This document shows, piece by piece, positions 7,663 to 16,148 of a DNA stretch of 64,000 nucleotides; within the stretch, counting starts at the first letter, position 1, and the number at the start of each line of letters is the position of its first letter. Location of the stretch: contig NZ_CP130630.1 in the NCBI RefSeq assembly GCF_030551255.1, forward strand, positions 9,361,001 to 9,425,000. The letters are read 5' to 3'. Below the pieces are notes generated by a model, which saw nothing but the letters and a program-made list of their open reading frames with translations, searched no databases and was not told where the DNA came from. The translations under genes and the position numbers were made by a program. This DNA is from Streptomyces sp. NL15-2K. GTDB lineage: Bacteria; Actinomycetota; Actinomycetes; Streptomycetales; Streptomycetaceae.

Positions 7663-8927
7663 CAGTTGGTCCTCCAGACCGCGACCCGCCAGCGCGACAG
7701 CCAGCCCCACAGCACACCGGCCAGGAAGCCGGTGAGGATCAGCGCGCCGAGCAGCCACCAGCCGCGACCGAGGCCGAAGGAGGCCACGTCACTCGCCGCC
7801 GACGGCCCGTCCACGACGTCGACGGTCAGCTCCAGCGGCAGACCCGGCGTCGTCTTCACGCCGGACGCCGCCGAGAAGGAGTGGGTGACCTGGAGGCACA
7901 CCGTCTCGGCGGTGGCCTCCTCGTCGTCGCTCTCCGCCTTCGGGTATCGCAGACCCGTCGACATCACGTCCGTACGGCCGTTGCCCGCCGCCTCGCCGCG
8001 CACGATCTCCCGGTCGTGGACCGTGACGGCCCGCAGCAGCACGCCGTACGACGGGTTCACGGCCCGGTCCGCCGACACGCTCACCGAGGCGCGCAGCTCC
8101 TGCCCGGGCTCCACGTCCACGCGGTACCAGCGCTGCTGCCCGAACTCCTCGCGGTCGGTGTACAGACCGGACTTCAGACCCGGCGCCTTCGCACACTCGT
8201 CCGCACCCTCCGTGGCCACCGGCGTCACCACCGGATCGGCCGCCCGGTCCACCAACTGGTTGACGCGGTCGGTGAGTTCGTCGGTGTGCTCCACCGAGGT
8301 GTACGTCCCGCCGGTCGCCTCCGCGATGCAGCTGAGCTGCTGCCGCATCTTGGTGTTGGGGACCAGGCCGAGGGTGTCGATGGTCAGGCCGATGCCCTTG
8401 GCCGCGATCTCGCGGGCCACCTCGCACGGGTCCAGCGGGGCGCAGGTGTCCTCGCCGTCGCTGATCAGCACGATGCGCTTGGAGCCGGTGCCGCCGTCCA
8501 GGTCGTCGGCGGCCTTGAGCAGGGCGGGGCCGATCGGCGTCCAGCCCGTGGGCGTGAGGGTCGCCACCGCCGTCTTGGCCTCGGTGCGGTCCAGCGGGCC
8601 GACCGGGTAGAGCTGCGCGGTGTCCTCGCAGCCCGTCTTCCGGTCGTCGCCGGGGTAGTTGGCGCCGAGGGTCCGGATGCCGAGCCGGACTTCTTCGGGT
8701 GTCGCGTCCAGCACCTCGTTGAAGGCCTGCTTCGCCGCGGCCATCCGGGACTGGCCGTCGATGTCCCGGGCCCGCATGGAACCGCTCACGTCGAGGACGA
8801 GGTCGACCTTCGGCGCGTCCTCGCCCGTGGGTTCGCCGGCGGCCGCCGCGACCGGGAAGGCCAACCCGGCCGTCAAGGCGGCGAGCAGGGCGCACACTCC
8901 TGCCGCCAGCCGTTGTCTTGTGATCAT
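7662..8927 (-). CDS. Secreted VWA-domain protein with C-terminal membrane anchor
   Basis: 421 residues. A signal peptide (RQRLAAGVCALLAALTAGLA) leads into a von Willebrand factor A domain with a complete MIDAS: DLVLDVSGSM (DxSxS), the Thr in TPTGWTPIG and the Asp in LISDGEDTCAPLDP. Cysteines in GCEDT, DTCAPLDPCE and LSCIAE may form disulfides outside the cell. A beta-rich domain follows (RWYRVDVEPGQELRASVSVS), then a transmembrane helix near the C-terminus (WWLLGALILTGFLAGVLWGW). It probably binds a protein partner through a divalent metal; the downstream gene, coupled by TGATG, is the obvious candidate. Confidence 0.85.
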   Translation of the reverse strand: MITRQRLAAGVCALLAALTAGLAFPVAAAAGEPTGEDAPKVDLVLDVSGSMRARDIDGQSRMAAAKQAFNEVLDATPEEVRLGIRTLGANYPGDDRKTGCEDTAQLYPVGPLDRTEAKTAVATLTPTGWTPIGPALLKAADDLDGGTGSKRIVLISDGEDTCAPLDPCEVAREIAAKGIGLTIDTLGLVPNTKMRQQLSCIAEATGGTYTSVEHTDELTDRVNQLVDRAADPVVTPVATEGADECAKAPGLKSGLYTDREEFGQQRWYRVDVEPGQELRASVSVSADRAVNPSYGVLLRAVTVHDREIVRGEAAGNGRTDVMSTGLRYPKAESDDEEATAETVCLQVTHSFSAASGVKTTPGLPLELTVDVVDGPSAASDVASFGLGRGWWLLGALILTGFLAGVLWGWLSRWRVAVWRTN

Positions 8928-8972
8928 CGGCGGATCTTATGGATCAAGTGGGTCCCGCTCCAAAACGGCTGC

Positions 8973-10472
8973 TCAGTGCAGCGGATTGGGCAGGTCGGTC
9001 CACTGGTCCCCGGGGGTGCCCGGGGAGAGCCGCATGAGCGTCAACGCCTTGGCGGGCAGCCGGTCTTCGAGCAGTGCGAGGAGGTCCGGGGTGCGCGGAA
9101 GGTCCGGTACGGCCGTCTCCAGCGCCGCCCGTAGCGCCGGCGCCGAACCCGCCGTACCCGCGAGGGCCCCGGCCACCATCGACCCGAACAGCTTGCGCCG
9201 CAGGGTCGTTTCGTCGTCCGTGACGATCCGGCCGGTCAGCTCCGGGACCGGGATGCCGTGCCGGGCCAGCCGGGCGGGGCTGATCCGGATGTCGGCGAGG
9301 TCGCGGTAGACCAGCCGCAGCGGGGCGCCCGACGTGGACAGGACGACCAGAAGGTTCTGGCCGTGTGCCTCCAGGGCCACGCCCAGGTCCAGCAGTCGCA
9401 GGCCGACCGTGAGGGCGAGCCGGGCGAAGTCGGCGAGCCAGGCGGGGGAGTCGGGCAGCTCCGTGGTGGCGAGGGCCGCCACCGGCACGACCCGCTCACC
9501 GCGCTCCGTGGCCGCGTACACCTGCGGCGACTCCCGCAAGACCGCCGCCAGATCGGGGGAGTCGGCCGTGACCGCGCCCAGCGTGCGGGTGACGTGCAGC
9601 AGGCCGTCCATGCGGGCCGCCAGCGTCTGCGCGAACGCCGAGAGGGTCGCGGACAGGCCGATCGAGTACGCCGAGATGTCCCGCACGGACGAGGTCAGCC
9701 GCGCGCTGAGCGCGGTCTTGACATGCGGTCCGTCCGGTAGGGCCAACGTACGCAGAGACATCAACGGATGCGCGTCGAGCCCCCTGTCACCGGAGCGCTT
9801 GAGCACATGCTCCGCCTGCCACGGATGCACCGGCATCAGCAGCCGTTCCCCCTCCCGCAGCGCCTCCGGCCACGCGCCCGTCACCAGGCACTCGCCCGCC
9901 GGGACCGGCACCAGCCCCAGCCGCACCAGCGGCCCGTGCTCGGGGCCGTAGGCGAGCTGCTCCGCCACCGAGAAGCCGGGCCGGGCACGGCAGTTGGGAT
10001 GGAACGGATGCCCGTCGACCACCCGCTGCTCCCACTCCCAGTCCCTCGCCGGCCACTCTTTCGAGTGCGGTCGCCGTCCGGCCCGGGACAGCGCCAACGA
10101 GGCGACACTGTGGCCGAGTTCGGCGGCGAGGCCGCTGCCGTGCGGTACGGCGAGATCGGTCATCAGCCGCGCCGGATCGTCGTACGCCACGTCGTCGAGC
10201 CGTAGGGCGGTGACGTACGCGGAGGTGGCGTACGGGTCCGGGTGCGGACCGTGCAGCCGGCGGCCGTCCGAAAGGCGCAGGGCGAGTCCCTCCCGGCCGG
10301 CCGTGCGGGACGCGACCCACGGCAGCGGTTCATGGGCGAGCGCACGCCACAGGCGGGTCAGCACGGCCGCGCGGGCGCCGGGCAGCGCGGCCGTGTACCG
10401 CGGCACGAGGCCGGGGCGTACGGCGGCCAGCTCCTCGGCGACCTCGGCCTCGGCGGTGGAGGGACGGTGCAC
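8973..10472 (-). CDS. IucA/IucC-type NIS siderophore synthetase (A)
   Basis: 499 residues from GTG 10472, preceded by GAGGAG. NIS-synthetase motifs are in order: GHPFHPNCRARPGFS (ATP contacts, HPxHPxxR variant), HPWQAEHVLKRS, KTALSARLTSSVRDIS, the catalytic-face EAHGQNLLVVL, and YRDLADIRIS. A C-terminal Fe reductase-like cap is absent. These enzymes adenylate a citrate- or succinate-type carboxylate and join it to an amine or alcohol in the cytosol. It is divergent from a second synthetase; the two together could build a two-armed siderophore. No hydroxylase, decarboxylase, acyltransferase or uptake gene is adjacent, so the product is not predictable. The longer frame up to 10613 overlaps the partner gene. 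Confidence 0.82.
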   Translation of the reverse strand: MHRPSTAEAEVAEELAAVRPGLVPRYTAALPGARAAVLTRLWRALAHEPLPWVASRTAGREGLALRLSDGRRLHGPHPDPYATSAYVTALRLDDVAYDDPARLMTDLAVPHGSGLAAELGHSVASLALSRAGRRPHSKEWPARDWEWEQRVVDGHPFHPNCRARPGFSVAEQLAYGPEHGPLVRLGLVPVPAGECLVTGAWPEALREGERLLMPVHPWQAEHVLKRSGDRGLDAHPLMSLRTLALPDGPHVKTALSARLTSSVRDISAYSIGLSATLSAFAQTLAARMDGLLHVTRTLGAVTADSPDLAAVLRESPQVYAATERGERVVPVAALATTELPDSPAWLADFARLALTVGLRLLDLGVALEAHGQNLLVVLSTSGAPLRLVYRDLADIRISPARLARHGIPVPELTGRIVTDDETTLRRKLFGSMVAGALAGTAGSAPALRAALETAVPDLPRTPDLLALLEDRLPAKALTLMRLSPGTPGDQWTDLPNPLH

Positions 10473-10500
10473 GGTCGGGCTCCTCGGGTACGAGTGGTGT

Positions 10501-10518
10501 GTCACGACAGGTGGTGAC
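10501..10518. promoter_or_regulatory. Dyad between the two siderophore synthetase genes
   Basis: GTCAC (10501-10505) and GTGAC (10514-10518) form an inverted repeat with an eight-base spacer in the ~100-bp divergent region. It does not match the TTAGGTTAGGCT-type iron box of DmdR1/IdeR, and I found no such box here. It may bind another regulator or be chance. Confidence 0.25.
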
Positions 10519-10573
10519 GACAGACATACTGATCGTCTCCGCCCGAACGGACCGCAGAGAACGAGTGGAACGC

Positions 10574-12088
10574 GTGGATCCCTTCCCCCCGCCCCCCGCC
10601 GACGACGCCGCACCGCGCGACGACGTCGCGGACCGCGCCGACGCCTACGCGGCGGCGCCCCTCCTGAACTGCCTGCTGAGGGAGGTGGCCGAGCCCCTCC
10701 AGGGGACCGGCCGACGCCGCGTGTACCGGCTGCCCGGGGGAAGACTGCTGCGCGTGCGCGGCGAGCGGCGGCCCGCGGAACCCGAGGTGTACGCGGGGGA
10801 CGGCTGGCGGCGCGTCGGCCACCCGGAACTCGTCAAGCTCGTCGCCGAGGAACTGGTCCGGCACACCGGCCTGCCCAACCACGAACTGCCCGCCGAGATG
10901 ATCGACAGCCGCGACGCGGTCGCCGCCCTGCTCACCGCCCGCGCCGGCGCGACGCCCCCCGGCGACCCCTACCTGCTCTCCGAGCAGTCCCTCCTCACCG
11001 GCCACCCCCGCCACCCCGCGCCCAAGGCACGCGGCGGCGGCCCCGTCGCCGGCTGGCTGCCGTACGCGCCCGAGGCGCACGCCCGCTTCCCGCTGGCGCT
11101 GCTCGGCCTGCGCGCGGACACGGTCGTCGAGGAGGGCGACACCTCCGCCCTCGACACCCTCGGCGAGGCCCCGCCCGGCTACCGGCTGCTGCCCGCCCAC
11201 CCCTGGCAGCTCGACCTGGCCGCCCGCGACCTCGCCCCGGCCTTCGTCGACGGCCGCCTGATCCGGCTCGGCGAGACGGCCTTCGAAGCCTGGCCGACCG
11301 CCGCGATCCGCACGCTGTACGCCCCCGAGCGGGACCTCTTCCTGAAGTTCAGCCTGGATGTGCGCATCACCAACGACATCCGCCGGCTGTGGCGCCACGA
11401 CCTGTTGAAACTCCGCCGTACGGACGCGGCGGTACGCACCGCCTTCGCCGCCCTCGACGGCCCCGCGGCCTGGCTGAGCGACAGCGGCTACCGCACGGCC
11501 GACTTCGCCTTCGAGGAACTCGCCGTCCTGGTCCGCGACGGACTGCGCGCTCACCTGGTGCCCGGCGCGACCCCGCTGCTCGCCGCCGGGTTGGTGGAGG
11601 ATTTCGCGGGCAGCCCGCTCGACGGTACGGCCGATCCGGCGGCCTGGTGGGAGGCGTACCTGGCCCAGGTCGTGCCCCCGGCCCTGGCGGCCTTCGCCGA
11701 CCACGGCGTCGTACTCGAAGCGCATCTGCAGAACACCCTGGTCGCCGTCGACGCCGACGGTACGCCGGTGCAGGCGTTGTTCCGGGACGCCGAGGGCGTG
11801 AAGCTGCTGCCGGAGGTGTCCCGGGCGGCCGGCTGGGAGCGACTGGTGTACTGCCTGATCGTCAACCACCTCAGCGAGATCGCCGCGGCCCTGGCCGAAC
11901 ACCGTCCCGGCCTCGACCCCTGGCCCGCCGTACGCCGTGAACTCTCCCGCCACGACCTCCCCGAGATCCCCGCCCTGCTCACCTCGCCCACGCTGCCCGG
12001 CAAGACCAACCTGCTGCTGCGCTGGACGGGCGCGGACGGAGCCGATGCCCGGTATCTGCCGCTGCCGAACCCGCTGGCCCGTACCTGA
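10574..12088 (+). CDS. IucA/IucC-type NIS siderophore synthetase (B)
   Basis: 504 residues from GTG 10574 (VDPFPPPPADD), chosen because it gives the same length as the divergent paralogue; in-frame GTGs at 10565 and 10499 are alternatives and none has a good ribosome site. Motifs: GHPRHPAPKARGGG (HPxHPxxKxR), LLPAHPWQLDLAAR, KFSLDVRITNDIRRLWRHDL, EAHLQNTLVAVD and FRDAEGVKLLPE. It differs from synthetase A at nearly every motif, so the pair is not a recent duplication and each enzyme probably takes a different substrate. It is convergent with the marR gene 65 bases downstream. Confidence 0.82.
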   Translation: MDPFPPPPADDAAPRDDVADRADAYAAAPLLNCLLREVAEPLQGTGRRRVYRLPGGRLLRVRGERRPAEPEVYAGDGWRRVGHPELVKLVAEELVRHTGLPNHELPAEMIDSRDAVAALLTARAGATPPGDPYLLSEQSLLTGHPRHPAPKARGGGPVAGWLPYAPEAHARFPLALLGLRADTVVEEGDTSALDTLGEAPPGYRLLPAHPWQLDLAARDLAPAFVDGRLIRLGETAFEAWPTAAIRTLYAPERDLFLKFSLDVRITNDIRRLWRHDLLKLRRTDAAVRTAFAALDGPAAWLSDSGYRTADFAFEELAVLVRDGLRAHLVPGATPLLAAGLVEDFAGSPLDGTADPAAWWEAYLAQVVPPALAAFADHGVVLEAHLQNTLVAVDADGTPVQALFRDAEGVKLLPEVSRAAGWERLVYCLIVNHLSEIAAALAEHRPGLDPWPAVRRELSRHDLPEIPALLTSPTLPGKTNLLLRWTGADGADARYLPLPNPLART

Positions 12089-12153
12089 GCGTGGCGTGAC
12101 CACTGTTCGACAGGTGAACCGCGAGGACCACGCGCCCGCCCCGTCCCCGTCGG

Positions 12154-12666
12154 TCAGGGCTGGGGCGGTGCGCAGGCGTTGCCGGTCTGCTGCCCGTCCT
12201 CGATCCGTTCGACCGGCGCGCCGACGAGCTGGCGGAGCACGGATCGCAGCGCCTGCTGAGACGGGGCGTCCAGGTCGGCCAGCAGACGGTTCTCGATCGC
12301 CTCGACGTCGTCGCGTGCGGCGTCGAGGGCACGGCGGCCGTCGTCGGTCACCTCGACGATACGGGCCCTGCGGTCGGCGGGGTCGGGGCGGCGGCGGACC
12401 AGGCCGGCCGACTCCAGCTCGTCGATGACCAGGACGAGCTTGCTCTTGTCGACCGAGACGGCCTGGGCGAGCGAGAGCTGGCTCCTCATGGGCGCCTCGA
12501 CGATGGCCATCAGGACCGTGTAGCCCCACAGACTCATGCCGTGCTCGCGCACGACCGAGGTCTCCGCGCCGGCGAGCCCCTGCTTGAGCCGGGCGAACAA
12601 CCAGTGCAGATCGCTGTGGAGCCGGCTGCCCGACGCCCGGTCGCCGGCGGGAGTGGTGAGGGACAT
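12154..12666 (-). CDS. MarR-family regulator
   Basis: 170 residues from ATG 12666. The winged helix covers about residues 45-130: LSLAQAVSVDKSKLVLVIDE (HTH) followed by the wing RRRPDPADRRARIVEVTDDG, the MarR DxRxxxxxLT-type signature. It is divergent from an azoreductase gene across 98 bp containing two copies of an 18-bp direct repeat. MarR/azoreductase divergons usually answer to quinones or azo compounds, with the repressor blocking both promoters. Confidence 0.87.
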   Translation of the reverse strand: MSLTTPAGDRASGSRLHSDLHWLFARLKQGLAGAETSVVREHGMSLWGYTVLMAIVEAPMRSQLSLAQAVSVDKSKLVLVIDELESAGLVRRRPDPADRRARIVEVTDDGRRALDAARDDVEAIENRLLADLDAPSQQALRSVLRQLVGAPVERIEDGQQTGNACAPPQP

Positions 12667-12697
12667 GTCAGCAGGATAGCAAAGGAATCAAATCGTC

Positions 12698-12749
12698 TTG
12701 ACTTGAGATTATCTTGGTCTAATCTGGTTTCGACTTCAGATCATCTTGC
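12698..12749. promoter_or_regulatory. azoR promoter with two MarR-type operator copies
   Basis: GACTTGAGATTATCTTGG (12700-12717) and GACTTCAGATCATCTTGC (12732-12749) are direct repeats 32 bp apart (three helical turns). Each has a quasi-palindromic core AGATnATCT. A promoter, TTGACT (12698-12703), N16, TAATCT (12720-12725), faces azoR; the first repeat lies in its spacer and the second over the predicted start point. This is a classical repression layout. Confidence 0.65.
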
Positions 12750-12764
12750 CTGGAAGGGAATGCT

Positions 12765-13433
12765 GTGGCGCATCTGCTGCACCTGGACGCCAGTGCCCGG
12801 AGTGAGTCGTTCTCGCGGGAACTCGGCGCAGCCTTCGTCGAACACTGGAAGGCCGCCCATCCGGAAGGCACCTACACCTATCGGGACCTGGTGGCGGAGC
12901 CGGTCGCGCCCATCGACGAGGCCCGGGTCCGGCTGGCCACCCGGTCCTCCCTGAACGGGGTGCGGGACATCGCGGCCATGGACGAAGTGGTGGCCGCCGC
13001 GCCCGAGCTGGCCAAGGCGTGGGCGGCGACCCGCCCCCTCATCGAGCAGCTCCTCGAGGCGGACGTCATCCTCATCGGGACGCCCATGTACAACTTCACC
13101 GTCCCCGGCTCGCTCAAGACCTGGATGGACCGGGTGACCCTGCCGTGGCTGCCGCTCGCGGGGAAGTCCGCCGTGATCCTCAGTGCCCGCGGCGGCGCCT
13201 ACGGCCCCGGTACTCCCCGGGAGCCCTTCGACTTCCAGGAGCCCTTCCTGCGCGCCTACTTCTCGATGCTGGGCCTCGCGGACGTGGAGTTCGTGCACAC
13301 CGAGCTCACCCACGCTCCGGTCATGCCGTTCCTGGCGCAGTTCAAGGACGACCACGAGGCGTCCCGCACCGCCGCTCTGGACGCGGTCGAGGCGCTGGCC
13401 ACCCGCGTACCCGCACAGACCCCCACGGCCTGA
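12765..13433 (+). CDS. azoR: FMN-dependent NADH:quinone/azo oxidoreductase, AzoR-like
   Basis: 222 residues from GTG 12765, preceded by GGAAGGGA. This is a flavodoxin-fold protein: HLDASARSESFSRELG (FMN phosphate loop), then GTPMYNFTVPGSLKTWMDRV (AzoR signature with the flavin contact MYNF) and LSARGGAYGPGTPREPFDFQ. It reduces quinones and azo bonds by two-electron transfer from NAD(P)H as a cytosolic dimer, protecting against electrophiles. Expression is probably controlled by the divergent MarR protein. The SDR gene 85 bases downstream may be co-transcribed. Confidence 0.85.
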   Translation: MAHLLHLDASARSESFSRELGAAFVEHWKAAHPEGTYTYRDLVAEPVAPIDEARVRLATRSSLNGVRDIAAMDEVVAAAPELAKAWAATRPLIEQLLEADVILIGTPMYNFTVPGSLKTWMDRVTLPWLPLAGKSAVILSARGGAYGPGTPREPFDFQEPFLRAYFSMLGLADVEFVHTELTHAPVMPFLAQFKDDHEASRTAALDAVEALATRVPAQTPTA

Positions 13434-13518
13434 GGCCGTACCGGCGGCCGGGCGGGCCCCCTGGGCCGACCCGGCGTCACGCAACGCACTCACGTACGAA
13501 GAGAGGACATCCCGCACG

Positions 13519-14307
13519 ATGGATACCGCACTCAAGGACCGTGTGGTCCTGGTCACCGGCGCTTCCACCGGTATCGGCGCAGCGACCGCCCGGGCCTACG
13601 GCCAGGAGGGCGCCCGCGTCGCCATCACCTACCGCAACAATCCGGAGAAGGCCGAGAAGGTCGCCTCCGAGATCGAGGCCGCCGGCGGGCAGGCCTTAGT
13701 GGTCCGGCTCGACCTGGAGGACCTGCACACCGTCGAGGAGGCCGCGAACACCGTCATCGAGCAGTGGGGCGGGATCGACGTGCTCGTCGCCAACGCCGTG
13801 CGCTGGGGCGGCGACGGCCCGCCGGACCCGAGCATCCGCTTCGAGCACGTGCCGCTCGAGGAGTGGCAGGCCATGATCAGCGCCAACCTGATCGGCGCCG
13901 CCGCCCAGGTCCGCGCGGTCCTGCCGAGCATGCGCTCGCGCGGCTGGGGGCGAATCGTGCTGATCTCCTCCAGCGTCGCCGAGGAGGGCGTGCCCGGCCC
14001 CGGTCCGTACGGAACGGCCAAGTCCGGTCTCTACGGCCTCGCCCGCGGTCTCGCCTGGGAGGCCGGCCGGGACGGCATCCTGGTCAATGTCGTGGCTCCC
14101 GGCTTCACCCTGACCGACAGTCGCCCGCCCATCCCCAAGGCCATCACCGACAAGCTGGCCTCCGGTACGCCCACCCGTCGTCTCTCCGACGCGGACGATG
14201 TCGCCAAGCTGGTCCTGTTCCTCGGCTCGGGGGCCAACGGCAACCTCACGGGCGAGGTCGTCCGCGACGGTTCGTCCGCGGCACGCGCCCCGCACGTCGG
14301 TCCCTGA
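13519..14307 (+). CDS. Short-chain dehydrogenase/reductase
   Basis: 262 residues from ATG 13519 with GAGAGGA upstream. Classical SDR: cofactor loop VTGASTGIGAAT, the Arg of AITYRNNPEK favouring NADP, LDLEDLHTV, then catalytic Ser in VLISSSVAEEG and Tyr/Lys in YGTAKSGLYGLARG. The Asn of the usual NNAG motif is in VLVANAVRWGG. It closely resembles FabG-like reductases of unknown substrate. It follows azoR on the same strand, which suggests a shared role in detoxifying carbonyls or quinones. No terminator is evident behind it. Confidence 0.85.
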   Translation: MDTALKDRVVLVTGASTGIGAATARAYGQEGARVAITYRNNPEKAEKVASEIEAAGGQALVVRLDLEDLHTVEEAANTVIEQWGGIDVLVANAVRWGGDGPPDPSIRFEHVPLEEWQAMISANLIGAAAQVRAVLPSMRSRGWGRIVLISSSVAEEGVPGPGPYGTAKSGLYGLARGLAWEAGRDGILVNVVAPGFTLTDSRPPIPKAITDKLASGTPTRRLSDADDVAKLVLFLGSGANGNLTGEVVRDGSSAARAPHVGP

Positions 14308-14492
14308 CGCGCCGGCATGGGCCGACGTATGAGCCCGGTGGACACCGATACCGCCGACGGACTCGAGTTGGGGACCTGAGCCGCCCCGAACCTCTGACGG
14401 CATTCCCGGCCCATGCGTTCGCGGCTGCGTAACGTACGCGTGGCGGCAACGCGAAACCCTCGTTGCGATGCGGACCGACCAACAGCCCCCCG

Positions 14493-14521
14493 TTGACCGG
14501 CACTTCGGCCTTGGATAGCGT
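14493..14521 (+). promoter_or_regulatory. Promoter of the haloperoxidase leader ORF
   Basis: TTGACC (14493-14498), 17-base spacer, TAGCGT (14516-14521). The first ATG is at 14530, eight bases past the -10 box, so the transcript would be leaderless and start with the leader peptide. Confidence 0.5.
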
Positions 14522-14529
14522 CGTCGGCC

Positions 14530-14604
14530 ATGCGGTCCACTCTGCGGTTCACCCAGCGACGCGCCGTCGATCTGATGCGCGTCGCCGCCGCGCTGTGTAG
14601 CTGA
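14530..14604 (+). CDS. Putative leader peptide (24 aa) upstream of haloperoxidase gene
   Basis: A 24-residue ORF ending QRRAVDLMRVAAALCS. It matches the pattern R-R-x-V-D-L-x-R-x-x-A-A-x-C found in three other tiny ORFs of this window (24005-24100, 28101-28175, 30808-30891), with the cysteine one codon before the stop codon. Short actinobacterial ORFs of this look are annotated as putative leader peptides next to sulfur genes, and cysteine-rich leaderless uORFs attenuate sulfur genes in mycobacteria. Its own promoter makes it leaderless. The next gene begins 247 bases downstream, across two tandem-repeat arrays. Its presence upstream of a haloperoxidase-type gene is unexpected. Confidence 0.6.
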   Translation: MRSTLRFTQRRAVDLMRVAAALCS

Positions 14605-14688
14605 CCCGTCATCGCGCCGCCGCGGCGGCCCGCACGTCGAACCGCCCCTCGCGTCGGCCCCGTTCGCCCGCGTGCCCGGCGGCACAGC

Positions 14689-14745
14689 TCACCAACGCGA
14701 GCCCGGTTCACCAACGCGAGCCCCGTTCACCAACGCAAGCCCGCG
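14689..14745 (+). repeat. Tandem repeat, three copies of 19 bp
   Basis: TCACCAACGCGAGCCC(G/C)GT is repeated three times, the last copy diverging after CACCAACGCAAGCCC. It directly precedes the 16-bp array. Non-coding; the open frame through it has no ribosome site. Confidence 0.75.
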
Positions 14746-14750
14746 ATCCC

Positions 14751-14846
14751 GCACGTCCCCGATCTTGCATGTCCGCGAACCTGCATGTCCGCGAACCCGC
14801 ACGTCCGCGAACCCGCACGTCCGCGATCCCGCACCTCCGCGAAGGA
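14751..14846 (+). repeat. Tandem repeat, six copies of 16 bp, before the haloperoxidase gene
   Basis: The unit GCACGTCCGCGAACCC is repeated six times with one to four changes per copy (for example GCATGTCCGCGAACCT). The last copy merges into GAAGGAG, the ribosome site of the gene at 14852. Copy-number change here would alter the 5' UTR length after the leader peptide. Confidence 0.8.
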
Positions 14847-14851
14847 GTCCC

Positions 14852-16105
14852 GTGAACCCGTTCACAACCCGCCGTTCCGCCCTGGTGACGCTGGGCTCGG
14901 CCGTCCTGCTGGCCGGCGCCGGCACCGCCTCCTCCGCCGCGGCGGAGGAACGGCCCGCCCGCCCGTCCGCCGCGCTGGACTGGTACGACACGACGGCCGC
15001 GACCGTCGCTGCCGGCGGGGCCACCACCCAGATCACCAACAGCCGGACCTGGGCCGTCAGTTGGCTCGCGGCGGCCCGAGCCACCCGCGAGGTGCCGCCC
15101 GGCGTCGACCGGCGGGACTTCCAGGACGCGGCCCTGGCATCCGCCGTACACGACGCCCTGGTGGCACTGATCCCGTCCCGCACCCAGGAACTGGACACCG
15201 CGCTGCGCACGACACTGGACCGCGTCCCGGACGGACCGGCCAAGGCGAAGGGCGTGGCGGCCGGTGCCCGCCAGGCACGGCTGGTCCTCGCCTCGCGCGA
15301 GGGCGACGGTCTCGACCCGGCCTCGGTGAACGCGCCGTTCACCGTGCCGCCGACGGCCCCCGGCGTGTGGCAGCCGACGCCGCCCGCCTACGCCCCGGCC
15401 GCACAGTACGGCAACCGGATCGCCAGGCCCTTCCTGCTGGACAGCCCCGACCAGTACCGGCTGCCCGCGCCGCCCGCCCTGGAGTCCGCCCGCTACCGGG
15501 CCGAACTGGCCGAGGTGCGGGCGTTCGGGGCCGTGGACAGCACCGTACGCACGGCGCCGCAGACCGAGACCGCCACCTTCTGGTTGGGCTCTTCGCTGAC
15601 GCTGTACACCGAGCCGCTGCGGGTCGCCCTGGCCCGGTCGTCAGGGTCCGTCCCCGCACAGGCCGCGCTGGTGGCGCTGTTCCACCTCGCCCTGGTGGAC
15701 ACGCAGATCGCCACGTCCGACACCAAGTACGCCCACCTGCGCTGGCGCCCGGTCACGGCCATCCGCACCGGCACGATCGACCCCGACCCCGACTGGACGC
15801 CACTGCACGTCACGCCGGCCCATCCCGACTACCCCAGCGGCCACAACACGTACTCGGGAGCGGCGGAAACCATCCTCACGGCGCTCACCGGCCCCCGCAC
15901 CGCACCGTTCGAGCTCACCAGCCCCACCGCCCCCGGAGTGACGCGCACGTACACGGCCTGGAGTCAGCTGTCCCAGGAGAACGAGGACGCCCGGGTGTAC
16001 TCCGGCATCCACACCCGCTCGGCCGACGTGGCCGGCCTCGCTCTCGGCAAGCGGGTCGCGGTGCACGCGCTGCGCAACGCGGGGCGTCTGTTCGACGTGC
16101 GGTGA
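14852..16105 (+). CDS. Vanadium-dependent haloperoxidase / PAP2-type secreted protein
   Basis: 417 residues from GTG 14852 (GAAGGAG just upstream). The N-terminus NPFTTRRSALVTLGSAVLLA is a twin-arginine-like export signal. The PAP2/vanadium haloperoxidase core is present: KYAHLRWRPVTAIR (K292, R297/R299, oxyanion ligands), YPSGHNTYSG (H331, the acid/base His) and YSGIHTRSADVAG (H387, vanadate-binding or nucleophilic His). Members either bind vanadate and oxidise halides or act as acid phosphatases; sequence cannot decide. A leader ORF and two tandem arrays precede it, which is unusual for this family. Confidence 0.85.
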   Translation: MNPFTTRRSALVTLGSAVLLAGAGTASSAAAEERPARPSAALDWYDTTAATVAAGGATTQITNSRTWAVSWLAAARATREVPPGVDRRDFQDAALASAVHDALVALIPSRTQELDTALRTTLDRVPDGPAKAKGVAAGARQARLVLASREGDGLDPASVNAPFTVPPTAPGVWQPTPPAYAPAAQYGNRIARPFLLDSPDQYRLPAPPALESARYRAELAEVRAFGAVDSTVRTAPQTETATFWLGSSLTLYTEPLRVALARSSGSVPAQAALVALFHLALVDTQIATSDTKYAHLRWRPVTAIRTGTIDPDPDWTPLHVTPAHPDYPSGHNTYSGAAETILTALTGPRTAPFELTSPTAPGVTRTYTAWSQLSQENEDARVYSGIHTRSADVAGLALGKRVAVHALRNAGRLFDVR

Positions 16106-16133
16106 GCGCCGCCCGCCGGCCACCCGGCGGCGC
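16106..16133. terminator. Hairpin between convergent haloperoxidase and sulfatase genes
   Basis: GCGCCGCC (16106-16113) pairs with GGCGGCGC (16126-16133), with an alternative inner stem CCGCCGG/CCGGCGG. It lies directly after the haloperoxidase stop codon and 15 bases before the minus-strand sulfatase stop, so it can act both ways. Confidence 0.6.
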
Positions 16134-16148
16134 CGTCCCGAACGTTCC

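Noticed and set aside
10502..12529. A 675-codon minus-strand frame across the second siderophore synthetase and marR
   Set aside because: The plus-strand synthetase has full family motifs; the antisense frame has none.
14246..14714. Long minus-strand frames over the leader and tandem repeats before the haloperoxidase gene
   Set aside because: Arg-rich low-complexity products, no start signals, opposite to the supported leader ORF.
14689..14846. CRISPR array
   Set aside because: The repeats are directly tandem with no unique spacers of equal length, and no cas genes are present.
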